Of a stretch of DNA of 64,000 bases, positions 53,912 to 62,562 are shown piece by piece. Position 1 is the first letter of the stretch, and each line of letters opens with the position of its first letter. The stretch spans positions 124,001 to 188,000 of the forward strand of contig NZ_JADFBY010000007.1 in the NCBI RefSeq assembly GCF_015223065.1, written 5' to 3'. Source of the DNA: Mucilaginibacter sp. JRF. Its GTDB lineage: Bacteria; Bacteroidota; Bacteroidia; Sphingobacteriales; Sphingobacteriaceae. The notes under the pieces are model-generated. The model saw only the letters and a list, made by a program, of their open reading frames with translations, was not told where the DNA came from and ran no database searches. Position numbers and translations under genes: made by a program.

Positions 53912-54274
53912 TTAAAACGGCAGATCGTCCTCGTCAGGTGCTGAGCTTAGGTCAACCGGTGGGGCGTACTCAGGGGTGGCACTGTTGCCGGCACCGCTTA
54001 ATACGTTTATTCTCCACAATTGCAGTGAGTTAAAGTAGCTTTTTTTACCGCTTTTGTCAGTCCATGGGCGACCGCGCAGGTTAAAGAAAACCTCTACATC
54101 ATCACCCACTTTAACACTGTCAAGCAGGTTACAACGATCCTGTATAGCTTCAAATTTAAGGTATTCAGGGTATTGTGGGTTCTCTATATATTCAACAATC
54201 AGTTCGCGCTTTTTAAGTGAGTCTGTAACCTGTTGGGTTGGCGACACTTCATGTACTTTGCCTTTGATATCCAT
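53912..54274 (-). CDS. DUF3127 protein with SSB-like acidic tip
   Basis: A 120-residue protein of the DUF3127 family, an OB-fold-like single-strand-binding relative in Bacteroidota: MDIKGKVHEVSPTQQVTDSLKKRELIV, YPEYLKFEAIQDRCNLLD, DDVEVFFNLRGRPWTD and FNSLQLWRINVL. The C-terminus DEDDLPF resembles the DDDIPF tip by which SSB recruits repair proteins. Together this suggests a single-stranded DNA or RNA binding role; this is inference. The gene diverges from the methyltransferase gene. Confidence 0.87.
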   Translation of the reverse strand: MDIKGKVHEVSPTQQVTDSLKKRELIVEYIENPQYPEYLKFEAIQDRCNLLDSVKVGDDVEVFFNLRGRPWTDKSGKKSYFNSLQLWRINVLSGAGNSATPEYAPPVDLSSAPDEDDLPF

Positions 54275-54355
54275 GCTTCAAAAATTAAAAATGTAAAGTT
54301 AATGCTAACAAATTAAAATAGAGGTGTGTTTAATTGTTTATTTTCGCCAAATATT

Positions 54356-55528
54356 ATGGAAGTTTTCCACACCGAAAGTAAAATAGTTATCACCTGCAAC
54401 AAAAGGCTTTCGCCTTATTTACAGCGTGAAGTTGAGGCACTGGGCTTTACGCCTGCACGTGTATTTCAAACCGGCATCGAGCTTAAAGGCACCGTTAACG
54501 ATTGCATACCCCTTAATCTAAATCTGCGCTGCGCCAGCCAGGTTTTATACTCGCTAAAAGCGTTCACCGCGGCTACGCCCGATGAGCTGTACGCCGAGCT
54601 GGTTAAGATAGAATGGGAAAAGCTGATCGATTTTTCAGGGTACTTTTCTGTTACATCCAACGTAAATAACGAGCATATACGCACGCCGCTGTTTGCCAAT
54701 GTTAAGGTAAAGGATGCCATTGTTGACCGTATTAAGCAGGAGAAAGGCATCAGGCCAAACTCGGGTGCTGATGTTAACAAGGCCGTGATCCACCTTTACT
54801 GGCAGGACGACCGTGCCGAAATATTTGTTGATACATCGGGCGAAACGCTGGCTAAGCACAGCTACCGCAAAATACCGGGCAAGGCGCCTATGCTGGAAGC
54901 CCTGGCGGCATCAACCATTATGGCAACCGGCTGGGATGGTAAAAGCAGTTTTATCAACCCTATGTGTGGCTCGGGCACGCTGGCTATTGAGGCCGCTTTG
55001 CTGGCTACCAATAAAAGTCCCGGTTTTTTCAGGATGAATTATGCCTTTATGCACATAATGGGCTATGATGAAAACGTGTTTTTTACCGAGCGCCGTAAAC
55101 TGAAGGATAAGGCCATCAAGCAGCTCGATTTTAAAATTATCGCTACCGACCTGTCTGCCGACGCGGTTGATATTGCCCGCCGCAATGCCAATACCGCCGG
55201 TGTAGAACATTTGATAGAGTTTAACGTTTGTGATTTTGCGGATACCGAAGTGCCTGAGCAACCGGGCGTTGTTATGTTTAACCCCGAATATGGCGAACGT
55301 TTAGGTACGCACAGCAAACTGGAGGCTACCTACAAACGTGTTGGCGATTATATGAAACAAAAATGCCTCGGCTACAAAGGCTACATATTTACCGGCAACC
55401 CCGATCTGGCAAAGAAAATTGGTTTGAAAGCCAGTCGCCGCATTGAATTTTACAACGGAAAACTGGATTGCCGTTTGCTTGAGTATGAATTATACGAAGG
55501 CACAAGGCGCCAACCCACAGAAGAATAA
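54356..55528 (+). CDS. THUMP-domain class I RNA methyltransferase (RlmL N-half-like)
   Basis: About 390 residues. An N-terminal THUMP domain (KRLSPYLQREVEALGF) is followed by a Rossmann methyltransferase domain: NPMCGSGTLAIEAALLATNKSPG for SAM binding, KIIATDLSADAVDIARRNANTAGV, and VVMFNPEYGERLG in place of the usual NPPY. It resembles the first half of E. coli RlmL, which makes m2G2445 of 23S rRNA. The ATG at 54356 is used; the frame opens 30 nt earlier with a GTG. The secreted-protein gene follows after 9 nt. Confidence 0.9.
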   Translation: MEVFHTESKIVITCNKRLSPYLQREVEALGFTPARVFQTGIELKGTVNDCIPLNLNLRCASQVLYSLKAFTAATPDELYAELVKIEWEKLIDFSGYFSVTSNVNNEHIRTPLFANVKVKDAIVDRIKQEKGIRPNSGADVNKAVIHLYWQDDRAEIFVDTSGETLAKHSYRKIPGKAPMLEALAASTIMATGWDGKSSFINPMCGSGTLAIEAALLATNKSPGFFRMNYAFMHIMGYDENVFFTERRKLKDKAIKQLDFKIIATDLSADAVDIARRNANTAGVEHLIEFNVCDFADTEVPEQPGVVMFNPEYGERLGTHSKLEATYKRVGDYMKQKCLGYKGYIFTGNPDLAKKIGLKASRRIEFYNGKLDCRLLEYELYEGTRRQPTEE

Positions 55529-55537
55529 TACAGATAA

Positions 55538-56032
55538 ATGAAAAAGTTAATATTCACTATATGTGCCGCTTTATTAAGTATAGGCGCAATGGCACAGCAG
55601 CATTTGGCTTTCCCTTTTCAGGGAGGTAAGAGTGCCATGACCAAGTTTTTTAAGGATAGCCTTGATGTACCGGCCGAACTGGTAAAGGTAAAGGCAGCAG
55701 GCACCGCGGTATTTAAATTTACTGCCGATGGCGATGGTAACATTAAAAAAATAATTGTTTACTATGCTGATGATGCTAACCTGGCCAAGCCGATAATTGA
55801 CGCGCTAAGGAAGTCAAACAAAAAATGGATAATACCTGATGGTGAGAAAATGCACGATTTTATCCTGCCTTTTTCTATCAGCTTTTTAGCCCCGGCAACG
55901 GCTACTGATAAGGTTCAGAAAGATTTTTATAATTACTACACCAACCGCAAACCTATTGTATCATTTGATCAGGTTCCGTTGGATATGGCAACCTTGCTGC
56001 CAACTATAACTGTAAACTATAGCTTAAAATAA
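55538..56032 (+). CDS. Secreted protein of unknown function
   Basis: A 164-residue protein with a clear signal peptide (MKKLIFTICAALLSIGAMAQ). The mature part has mixed alpha/beta character (VFKFTADGDGNIKKIIVYYADD) reminiscent of TonB C-terminal-like domains, but I cannot assign a family. It is 9 nt downstream of the methyltransferase gene and probably shares its transcript. Confidence 0.7.
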   Translation: MKKLIFTICAALLSIGAMAQQHLAFPFQGGKSAMTKFFKDSLDVPAELVKVKAAGTAVFKFTADGDGNIKKIIVYYADDANLAKPIIDALRKSNKKWIIPDGEKMHDFILPFSISFLAPATATDKVQKDFYNYYTNRKPIVSFDQVPLDMATLLPTITVNYSLK

Positions 56033-56171
56033 TAATAACTAAGAAAGTAAAACATATGTTACAGTATATATTTCTTTCTTAAGAAAATATTTATTTTTAA
56101 AGTGAATTTGTAAAAATCCGCGCTTAAAAAATTCTCGTTTATACAATCATTTATCATTACAATTGATTAGT

Positions 56172-56411
56172 ATGACAGATGCTTTAAGCTTAAAAATTAA
56201 GTCGGTTGCGGCCAACATCCGCAAACAGCGCGAGGCAAAGAATTATACCCAGGAGTACCTTGCCGCTAAATTGAAAATTTCTCAGAACGCCTACAGTAAA
56301 ATCGAGTTGGGTTATACCAAAATAACCCTTGAAAGGCTTTTCCAGATATCAGATATCCTGGAAACAAATATTACCAGCCTTATCCAGGCCGGAAAATCAG
56401 AAGCTGCATAG
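56172..56411 (+). CDS. Small XRE-family HTH protein
   Basis: A 79-residue protein consisting of one Cro/CI-type helix-turn-helix: IRKQREAKNYTQEYLAAKLKI, SQNAYSKIELGYTKITLERLFQISDIL. No effector domain, no toxin partner. The ATG at 56172 is preferred to the TTG at 56163. The HD gene begins 27 nt downstream. About 130 AT-rich bases lie upstream without a clear consensus promoter. Confidence 0.88.
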   Translation: MTDALSLKIKSVAANIRKQREAKNYTQEYLAAKLKISQNAYSKIELGYTKITLERLFQISDILETNITSLIQAGKSEAA

Positions 56412-56438
56412 CAGTTTCTGATTTTTTATATTTGCCGC

Positions 56439-57101
56439 ATGTTAACACCACAACAAGCGGAATATATTAATCAAACTAAAACATACGTACAGCAAACACT
56501 TGAGCATGCCGAAGGCGGGCATGACTGGTGGCATATTCATCGTGTGTGGGCAAATGCCAAGCTGATAGTGCAAACCGAGCAGGCTAACCATTTTGTGGTT
56601 GAGCTGGCCGCCCTGTTGCATGATATTGCCGATGCCAAATTTCATAATGGCGACGAGGAGATAGGTCCGGCTACGGCAGGTAAATGGCTGCAAAGCCTCA
56701 ATATTGATGGCGAAACTATTATCCACGTTCAGCAGATCATCAGGCACATGTCATTCAAAGCGAGCTTTGGCCTCGTTGAATTCACCTCAAAGGAGATGGA
56801 AATAGTGCAGGATGCCGACCGCCTGGATGCCATAGGCGCTATTGGCGTAGCTCGCGCGTTTAGTTATGGTGGTTTCAAAGGCAGGGCATTGTACGATCCG
56901 AATATTCAGCCTCAGCTTAACCTCACCAAAGAGGAATACAAATCATCAACCGCGCCGACCATCAATCATTTTTACGAAAAACTTTTGTTGCTAAAGGATA
57001 AGATGAATACCACTACCGGTAAACAGATAGCGCAGCAACGCCATGATTTTATGCAGCAATATCTCGATCAGTTCTACGCTGAGTGGAACGGCGAGCGCTA
57101 A
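56439..57101 (+). CDS. HD-domain phosphohydrolase (YedJ-like)
   Basis: A 220-residue metal-dependent HD hydrolase. The ligands appear as HDWWHIHRVW, ALLHDIADAKFH and DADRLDAIGAIGVARAF. The C-terminus (NHFYEKLLLLKDKMNTTTGK) matches the YedJ/uncharacterised HD group. The substrate is unknown, possibly a nucleotide. It follows the small HTH gene and may be its co-transcribed neighbour. Confidence 0.88.
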   Translation: MLTPQQAEYINQTKTYVQQTLEHAEGGHDWWHIHRVWANAKLIVQTEQANHFVVELAALLHDIADAKFHNGDEEIGPATAGKWLQSLNIDGETIIHVQQIIRHMSFKASFGLVEFTSKEMEIVQDADRLDAIGAIGVARAFSYGGFKGRALYDPNIQPQLNLTKEEYKSSTAPTINHFYEKLLLLKDKMNTTTGKQIAQQRHDFMQQYLDQFYAEWNGER

Positions 57102-57104
57102 TAT

Positions 57105-57494
57105 TTACATGGTTTCGAGCGCGTCGGGATTTTTAGGTTTCCAGATAGCGTAATAATATGCCAAAGCGAACACTCCTAAAAAGAAAGGTATCAGGGCGAG
57201 GTGTTTATAGGTTATCCAGCCGTAAACAGTTTCGGCATCAAAATGCAAAAACTCGCTGATCATCCAGTACGAGTTTGCCGTTATCCAAAAGGTTATGGCC
57301 AGGTTGTGGCAAAGTTCAGACATGAGTTGCCTTGTTCGCCATGCTATAATAATAGAAATAATAAGCGTTGGGAATATCATTACTATTCCCAACGGCTTCC
57401 ATATCAGGCACCAGCCAATATCCTTTAAAAGCCAAAACACAATATGGAGGTTCTCCATTTTGCGGTACTTGAGCGGGATAATGTACTGCGCCAT
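57105..57494 (-). CDS. Four-helix membrane protein of unknown function
   Basis: A 129-residue membrane protein with about four hydrophobic segments and many Trp and Tyr (FWLLKDIGWCLIWKPLGIVMIFPTLIISI, AYYYAIWKPKNP). I do not recognise a family. It starts 7 nt after the M42 peptidase stop on the same strand, so it is probably co-transcribed; an internal ATG at 57458 is an alternative start. Confidence 0.75.
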   Translation of the reverse strand: MAQYIIPLKYRKMENLHIVFWLLKDIGWCLIWKPLGIVMIFPTLIISIIIAWRTRQLMSELCHNLAITFWITANSYWMISEFLHFDAETVYGWITYKHLALIPFFLGVFALAYYYAIWKPKNPDALETM

Positions 57495-57501
57495 TTAATG
57501 C

Positions 57502-58620
57502 TTATTTATTTTTGATGTAACGAAAATCGTGACCTGCCTCAATATTCAAAAGGCTTTCATAAATCAGGCGTATCACGTTGTCAACATCTTCTTTGTGTAT
57601 CATCTCCACCGTGGTGTGCATGTAGCGCAGCGGTAATGATATTAATGCCGATGGCACACCGTCATTTGAGTAAGCAAAGGCATCGGTATCCGTACCTGTT
57701 GAGCGCGATGATGCCTGGCGCTGGAACGGAATGTTGTTCTTTTGCGCGGTTTCAACCAGTAATTTGTTCAGGTTGGTTTGCACAGCCGGCGCGTATGATA
57801 ATACCGGGCCACGACCGCAAGCCAGGTCGCCCTGAACTATCTTATTGATCATCGGGGTAGAGGTATCGTGTGTTACGTCGGTAACAATGGCTACGTTAGG
57901 CTTAATGTGATGCGCTATCATTTCGGCACCACGCAGGCCAATTTCTTCCTGAACGGCATTTACAATATATAAACCGAATGGCAGTTTAACCTTGTTCTCT
58001 TTCAGTAAACGGGCAACCTCGGCAATCATAAAGCCACCGGCACGGTTATCCAATGCGCGACCAACATAGTAACGGTCGTTCAATACCATAAATTCATCCT
58101 CGTAAGTAATAACACAACCTACGTGGATGCCCAGTTTCTCCACTTCTTCCTTTGAAGTGCAACCGCAGTCGATAGATATGTTTTTAAGTGTTGGAGCTTC
58201 CTCTTTTTCGCCGCCCTGGCGGGTGTGGATAGCAGGCCAGCCAAATACGGCCTTAACAATACCATTATCGGTATGGATGTTTACGCGCTTTGATGGGGCT
58301 ATCTGGTGGTCAGAGCCGCCATTGCGAATCACGTAGATCAAGCCATCGTTGGTAATATAGTTCACAAACCACGATATTTCATCGGCATGTGCCTCTATCA
58401 CCACCTTGTATTCAGCATCCTTGTTGATGATGCCTACCGCGGTGCCATAATTGTCTACATAATAATCGTCGATATAAGGCTTAATGTAATCAAGCCAAAG
58501 CTCCTGGCCTTTCCATTCAAAGCCTGTTGGCGATGGGTTGTTAATGTATTTCTCAAAAAACGCGAGCGACTTTTTGGTCACTACCGGGGTATGTGTTGTT
58601 TCTGGTTTCTTTTTAGCCAT
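57502..58620 (-). CDS. M42 family metallopeptidase (glutamyl aminopeptidase-like)
   Basis: A 372-residue cytosolic di-metal aminopeptidase of the M42/FrvX family, which forms large tetrahedral assemblies. Visible site residues: VIEAHADEISWFV (His-x-Asp), GRALDNRAGGFM (bridging Asp), NAVQEEIGLRGAEM (Glu-Glu) and VTDVTHDTSTP; the final metal His lies in LRYMHTTVEMIHKED. It digests peptides. It leads a two-gene unit with the small membrane protein. Confidence 0.93.
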   Translation of the reverse strand: MAKKKPETTHTPVVTKKSLAFFEKYINNPSPTGFEWKGQELWLDYIKPYIDDYYVDNYGTAVGIINKDAEYKVVIEAHADEISWFVNYITNDGLIYVIRNGGSDHQIAPSKRVNIHTDNGIVKAVFGWPAIHTRQGGEKEEAPTLKNISIDCGCTSKEEVEKLGIHVGCVITYEDEFMVLNDRYYVGRALDNRAGGFMIAEVARLLKENKVKLPFGLYIVNAVQEEIGLRGAEMIAHHIKPNVAIVTDVTHDTSTPMINKIVQGDLACGRGPVLSYAPAVQTNLNKLLVETAQKNNIPFQRQASSRSTGTDTDAFAYSNDGVPSALISLPLRYMHTTVEMIHKEDVDNVIRLIYESLLNIEAGHDFRYIKNK

Positions 58621-58751
58621 GTTTGTAAATATTAGGCACGCTTAAGCGCCAAAAGCAAATATAACAAAGCTGTACAAAAACCATAATTAAGTAAAGGTCG
58701 CCCGCGTTTTACTGATGGGGTTTAGGTTGGGTTGAATAGTTAAGGCAATTA

Positions 58752-59666
58752 TTAATCTTCCTTAACAATTCTTTTTAAGGCGGTTTTGCTGCCCTGCTTT
58801 ACTTGCAGGTAATAAACGCCGTTAAGTGGCAGACTGAATGCCCTGGTAAATTTACCTGCGGAGGCTTTGCCTGTCCATAATATTTTACCCTGACTATCTT
58901 TAAACTGTACATCGGCAGCGGTCTTGCTATCAAGTGTAAAGCTGACAGTGGTGTTACCGGTGCTAAAATCAGGTGCGAGGTTGATGCTTTTCAGGTCTAA
59001 TCTGTTTTCCTCGATGCCGTTAAGCTTGTTGTTTTTACCTTTCACGGCATCGCTCACACTATAACTAATATTAGTACTGATGCCCTCATTATCTACATTA
59101 TTATAGTTGAAATTTTGCGTATTGCGCGAGCCAAAGCCGTTAAACGGTCGGCCGGTCATGGTGTATGTGCGGAAGCGTGGAGCCGTCAGCATGCTTTTAT
59201 CGCCATTATTATAATCAAAGGCAATGGTTGGCAGCTCCGTCATTTTCTTAATTTTAATGTCGATGTTCTTTCCAAGGCTATCGGTAACAAAAACATCGTT
59301 GTCGGCAAATACGCTAACATCATCGCCGTTAAGTTCACGGCGTTCAATAACAACGTCTTTACCATCGCTGTTTCTGCGTTTAACAATAATGCGGGCTTTT
59401 TGGTCGGGTACTATAGCGGCAAGTCCATCAGCATCGGGCATATAGCTTAGCGCTTCTTCGCGATCCTTGCCTTTCAAATACTTTAAATTTTTGCCGTTTA
59501 TGGTGGTGTCGCCATCCTTTATACGTACCTCAACGTGTTTACTCACTATGCGCTCGGTATCCTTCTTCTTATCTTGTGCAAGTACCAGTGGGGGCAGGCC
59601 TATAATGGCTGCGAGGCTTAGCGCGAAAATACTTTCAAAGCCGGGGTTTGATAATAGCTTTTTCAT
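58752..59666 (-). CDS. Secreted protein with T9SS-like C-terminal sorting domain
   Basis: A 304-residue protein. The N-terminal signal segment ends near VLAQDKKKD. The middle is low in recognisable motifs. The last 75 residues (NLAPDFSTGNTTVSFTLDSK ... LPLNGVYYLQVKQGSKTALKRIVKED) resemble the type A Por sorting domain, including the G-x-Y-x-x-x-V strand and a basic KRIVK end, so export by type IX secretion or surface attachment is likely. It diverges from the histidine kinase gene; regulation by that system is possible. Confidence 0.78.
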   Translation of the reverse strand: MKKLLSNPGFESIFALSLAAIIGLPPLVLAQDKKKDTERIVSKHVEVRIKDGDTTINGKNLKYLKGKDREEALSYMPDADGLAAIVPDQKARIIVKRRNSDGKDVVIERRELNGDDVSVFADNDVFVTDSLGKNIDIKIKKMTELPTIAFDYNNGDKSMLTAPRFRTYTMTGRPFNGFGSRNTQNFNYNNVDNEGISTNISYSVSDAVKGKNNKLNGIEENRLDLKSINLAPDFSTGNTTVSFTLDSKTAADVQFKDSQGKILWTGKASAGKFTRAFSLPLNGVYYLQVKQGSKTALKRIVKED

Positions 59667-59697
59667 GATGCGTGATTTAAGTATGCGTTTAGTAACA

Positions 59698-59724
59698 CAA
59701 AGCTATCAAGCAGTTATATACCAA
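59698..59724 (-). promoter_or_regulatory. Probable promoter of the T9SS-type protein gene
   Basis: On the minus strand TTG (59724-59722), 16 bp, TAGCTTTG (59705-59698). The spacing is a little short for the consensus. Confidence 0.5.
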
Positions 59725-59790
59725 GGTGTTAAATGAAAATTTTAATTTGTTAAATATTGTTAAATGGCTTAGCAAAAGCTGCAATTACAA

Positions 59791-59798
59791 TACATTTG
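59791..59798 (+). promoter_or_regulatory. -7 element of the histidine kinase gene
   Basis: TACATTTG lies only 9 nt before the ATG at 59808, with TTA 19 bp upstream as a weak -33. The transcript would have almost no leader. Confidence 0.55.
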
Positions 59799-59807
59799 TA
59801 GCTAAGG

Positions 59808-61628
59808 ATGAAGAAAAGGAGTATAGGATTAATAATTGGCCTGATGGGTTTTGCACTGTTGGGAGTGATGGCCATGCAATTTTATTTTTTACGGCAGTCA
59901 TACCTCATGCAGTCCGAACTGTTTGACCAGACCGTGAACGAGGTGCTCAATAACGTATCGCACAAGGTAGCCAAGCAGGATGCCATGCGCTTTTTGAGCG
60001 CCAAGGCTAACGACCACGAGCGGATAGTATCCATCAAACAAAAGCAGGTAACCATTACACAGGAGATCGCCGCTGCCGCCCCTAAAAAAACAATACACAA
60101 ACCAAAGCTCGATAAAAAAAGGCGCGCCCTGTTAAAGGATAGCCTTAACCGCATGCGTATCCGTAAAACCCAGGAGGAGTTGATACAGGATGCCTACAAC
60201 TTTCGTATACGGGTAGAGGAATATACCGATGAGTATGGCGAAGTATACGGCCGCATGATACCCGAGGTGGTGCGCCGAGAAATTAAGCCCGAGAAACGTA
60301 CAAAAAAGCTGCAAAAGTATGATACCCTGCGCTACGTATACCTCGATCCGCAATTTGGTAAGCAGGTTATATCTGTACCGCGCATAAACCCACTATGGCA
60401 GCGGGAGCAGGATAGGTTGATAAAGGAAAAGGAGCTGAACAACATTAAACGCCTGCTCGAAACCGACTCGTTGCAAAATCTGGAAATAGCTAAAACACGT
60501 GAGCTTAAAAGTACCCCGCAAACAGAGGTGATAAAAACCCTGGCCGAGGAGTACAGCAAAATGAACGAGCCGCTTACCAAGCGGGTAAGCAAATTCTGGA
60601 TAGACTCGCTGCTGCGGTTCGAACTGCATAATAAGGGTATATACCTGCCCTTTAGTTACGAGGTATTAACAGCCACTAACGATTCGCTGATATTTGCCAA
60701 CGCCATGGATATGGATAAGGGCACCAAGCCGGTGTTCGTGGCATCAAACACCTATCAAACCCCCATATTCAGTAACGAAACGGTGAACGATCCGGGTAAG
60801 ATCAGGATAGCTTTCCCGCAAAAAAGCTCATTGATATTGGGTAGGATGGGGGCAAGCATGGCCACTACCGCCGGGTTGCTTTTTGTATTGGTGTTTTGTT
60901 TTGGTTATACCATCTTCTCAATCTTACGGCAAAAGAAGATATCAGAGATGAAGATCGATTTCATCAACAACATGACCCACGAGTTTAAAACACCCGTATC
61001 AACCATCATGATAGCCAGCGAGGCGTTAAAGGATGATGAAATGACCGGAGATAAGGCCCGTGTATCGCGCCTGGCCAATATTATATATGAGGAGAATGTG
61101 CGTTTAGGCAGCCATATTGAGCGTGTGCTTAACATTGCCCGCCTCGAAAAAGACGACTTTAAGCTGGATACCAAACCGGTTGATGTTAACGAGATGGTTA
61201 CCCTTGTGCTGGACAGCATGGCGCTAAAACTGCAAAAGTGCGATGCTGATGTAACGGTTAACCTGGACGCCGAAAAGCCGATGATCATTGCCGATGAGCT
61301 TCATTTCTCGAACGTGTTGTATAACCTTATTGATAACGCCATAAAATACAGTAAGGATGCCCCGGTTATCACCCTGAGTACGCTCAATAAAAGCGGCAGC
61401 ATTATTATTAAGGTTGCCGATAAGGGTATAGGCATGGGCCGCGATCAGCAGGCTAAGATATTTGAGCAGTTTTACCGCATACCAACCGGTAACTTGCATG
61501 ATGTTAAAGGCTTTGGCCTGGGCTTAAGCTATGTTAACTCCATCGTTAAAAAGCTGAATGGTACCATCGGCGTACGTTCAGAAAAAGAAAAAGGCTCGGA
61601 ATTTGAATTGAAATTTCCGTTGGCATAA
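59808..61628 (+). CDS. Membrane sensor histidine kinase
   Basis: A 606-residue two-component sensor. A membrane helix (about residues 6-27) is followed by a 310-residue extracytoplasmic region, highly charged and with no known sensor fold that I can name, then a second helix (about 350-370). The kinase core follows: H391 in MTHEFKTPVST, LIDNAIKYS (N box), VADKGIGMG (G1) and GFGLGLSYV (G2). No HAMP domain is evident. It is followed after 15 nt by its response regulator gene. Confidence 0.94.
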   Translation: MKKRSIGLIIGLMGFALLGVMAMQFYFLRQSYLMQSELFDQTVNEVLNNVSHKVAKQDAMRFLSAKANDHERIVSIKQKQVTITQEIAAAAPKKTIHKPKLDKKRRALLKDSLNRMRIRKTQEELIQDAYNFRIRVEEYTDEYGEVYGRMIPEVVRREIKPEKRTKKLQKYDTLRYVYLDPQFGKQVISVPRINPLWQREQDRLIKEKELNNIKRLLETDSLQNLEIAKTRELKSTPQTEVIKTLAEEYSKMNEPLTKRVSKFWIDSLLRFELHNKGIYLPFSYEVLTATNDSLIFANAMDMDKGTKPVFVASNTYQTPIFSNETVNDPGKIRIAFPQKSSLILGRMGASMATTAGLLFVLVFCFGYTIFSILRQKKISEMKIDFINNMTHEFKTPVSTIMIASEALKDDEMTGDKARVSRLANIIYEENVRLGSHIERVLNIARLEKDDFKLDTKPVDVNEMVTLVLDSMALKLQKCDADVTVNLDAEKPMIIADELHFSNVLYNLIDNAIKYSKDAPVITLSTLNKSGSIIIKVADKGIGMGRDQQAKIFEQFYRIPTGNLHDVKGFGLGLSYVNSIVKKLNGTIGVRSEKEKGSEFELKFPLA

Positions 61629-61643
61629 TACCTTACCACCACA

Positions 61644-62336
61644 ATGAAGAAAATATTGCTTGTTGAAGATGACCCTAACCTGGGTTTGCTGTTGCAGGAT
61701 TACCTGCAACTGAAAGGAAAGTTTGATGTTGTGCTATGTAAAGATGGCGACGAAGGACTAAGGGCATTCACCAAAAGTACGTACGACCTGCTGATACTCG
61801 ACGTAATGATGCCCAAAAAGGACGGCTTTACGCTGGGTAAGGATATCCGTAAGATAAACCAGCACGTACCCATCATATTCGCTACGGCAAAGGGGATGAT
61901 TGAGGATAAAACCGAAGCATTTAACTTGGGGGGCGACGATTATATTACCAAGCCATTCCGTATTGAAGAATTGCTGCTGCGCATAAACGCCCTTTTAAAA
62001 CGATCTGAAAACAGCGAGAAAAAGGCCGAGGAACAACAAACCCAGTTTAAGATAGGTCGGTACAGTTTTGATTATAAAGGCCAGATCATAGCCATTGGTG
62101 AGCAATCGCAAAAACTATCAACCAAAGAGGCAGAATTATTGAGGTTGCTTTGCATGCGCAAAAACGAAGTGCTTACCCGCGAGGAAGCCCTGCTGCATAT
62201 ATGGCATGATGATAACTATTTTAACGGCCGCAGTATGGATGTTTTTTTAAGCAAGATACGCAAGTACCTGAAGGATGACCCCAATGTGGAGATCATTAAC
62301 GTGCATGGCCGTGGGTATAAGCTGCTTATCAACTAA
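61644..62336 (+). CDS. OmpR/PhoB-type response regulator
   Basis: A 230-residue regulator. The receiver domain has VEDDPNLG and the phospho-acceptor D53 in LLILDVMMPKKDG, then ATAKG and DDYITKPF. The C-terminal winged helix shows LSTKEAELLRLLCMRKNEVLTREEALLHIWHDDNYFNGRSMDVFLSKIRKYL and VHGRGYKLLI. It is cognate to the kinase 15 nt upstream. Target genes are unknown; the divergent T9SS-type gene is one candidate. Confidence 0.96.
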   Translation: MKKILLVEDDPNLGLLLQDYLQLKGKFDVVLCKDGDEGLRAFTKSTYDLLILDVMMPKKDGFTLGKDIRKINQHVPIIFATAKGMIEDKTEAFNLGGDDYITKPFRIEELLLRINALLKRSENSEKKAEEQQTQFKIGRYSFDYKGQIIAIGEQSQKLSTKEAELLRLLCMRKNEVLTREEALLHIWHDDNYFNGRSMDVFLSKIRKYLKDDPNVEIINVHGRGYKLLIN

Positions 62337-62417
62337 AAATGAGTTAACAAAAGTTTGTTATTGTGGTAACATTTTTGTTATATTGCATATACCAATGAAC
62401 TGAAAAATTTGAATGCC

Positions 62418-62504
62418 ATGAAAATAGTGAGGACGTATTACGATTATTATTTCGGCAGTCTTGATAAACTCTTTAAAAAGGTTTGCGACGCCGGGATCTA
62501 TTAA
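62418..62504 (+). CDS. Possible 28-residue small protein
   Basis: ATG at 62418 opens 28 codons, beginning MKIVRTYYDYYFGSLDKLFK and ending CDAGIY. It ends 2 nt before a strong terminator. A TTG (62355-62357), 21 bp, TATATTG (62379-62385) resembles a promoter. The peptide is basic and aromatic. No family known; evidence is position between promoter-like and terminator signals only. Confidence 0.4.
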   Translation: MKIVRTYYDYYFGSLDKLFKKVCDAGIY

Positions 62505-62506
62505 CA

Positions 62507-62545
62507 AAAAAAGAGCTGCAATTACTTACAGCTCTTTTTTATTTT
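62507..62545. terminator. Hairpin terminator
   Basis: A 12-bp stem (62507-62518 with 62529-62540) with A and T runs at its base serves the plus-strand transcript and the convergent pyk. Confidence 0.9.
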
Positions 62546-62562
62546 TATGTGGTACGCTTTGC

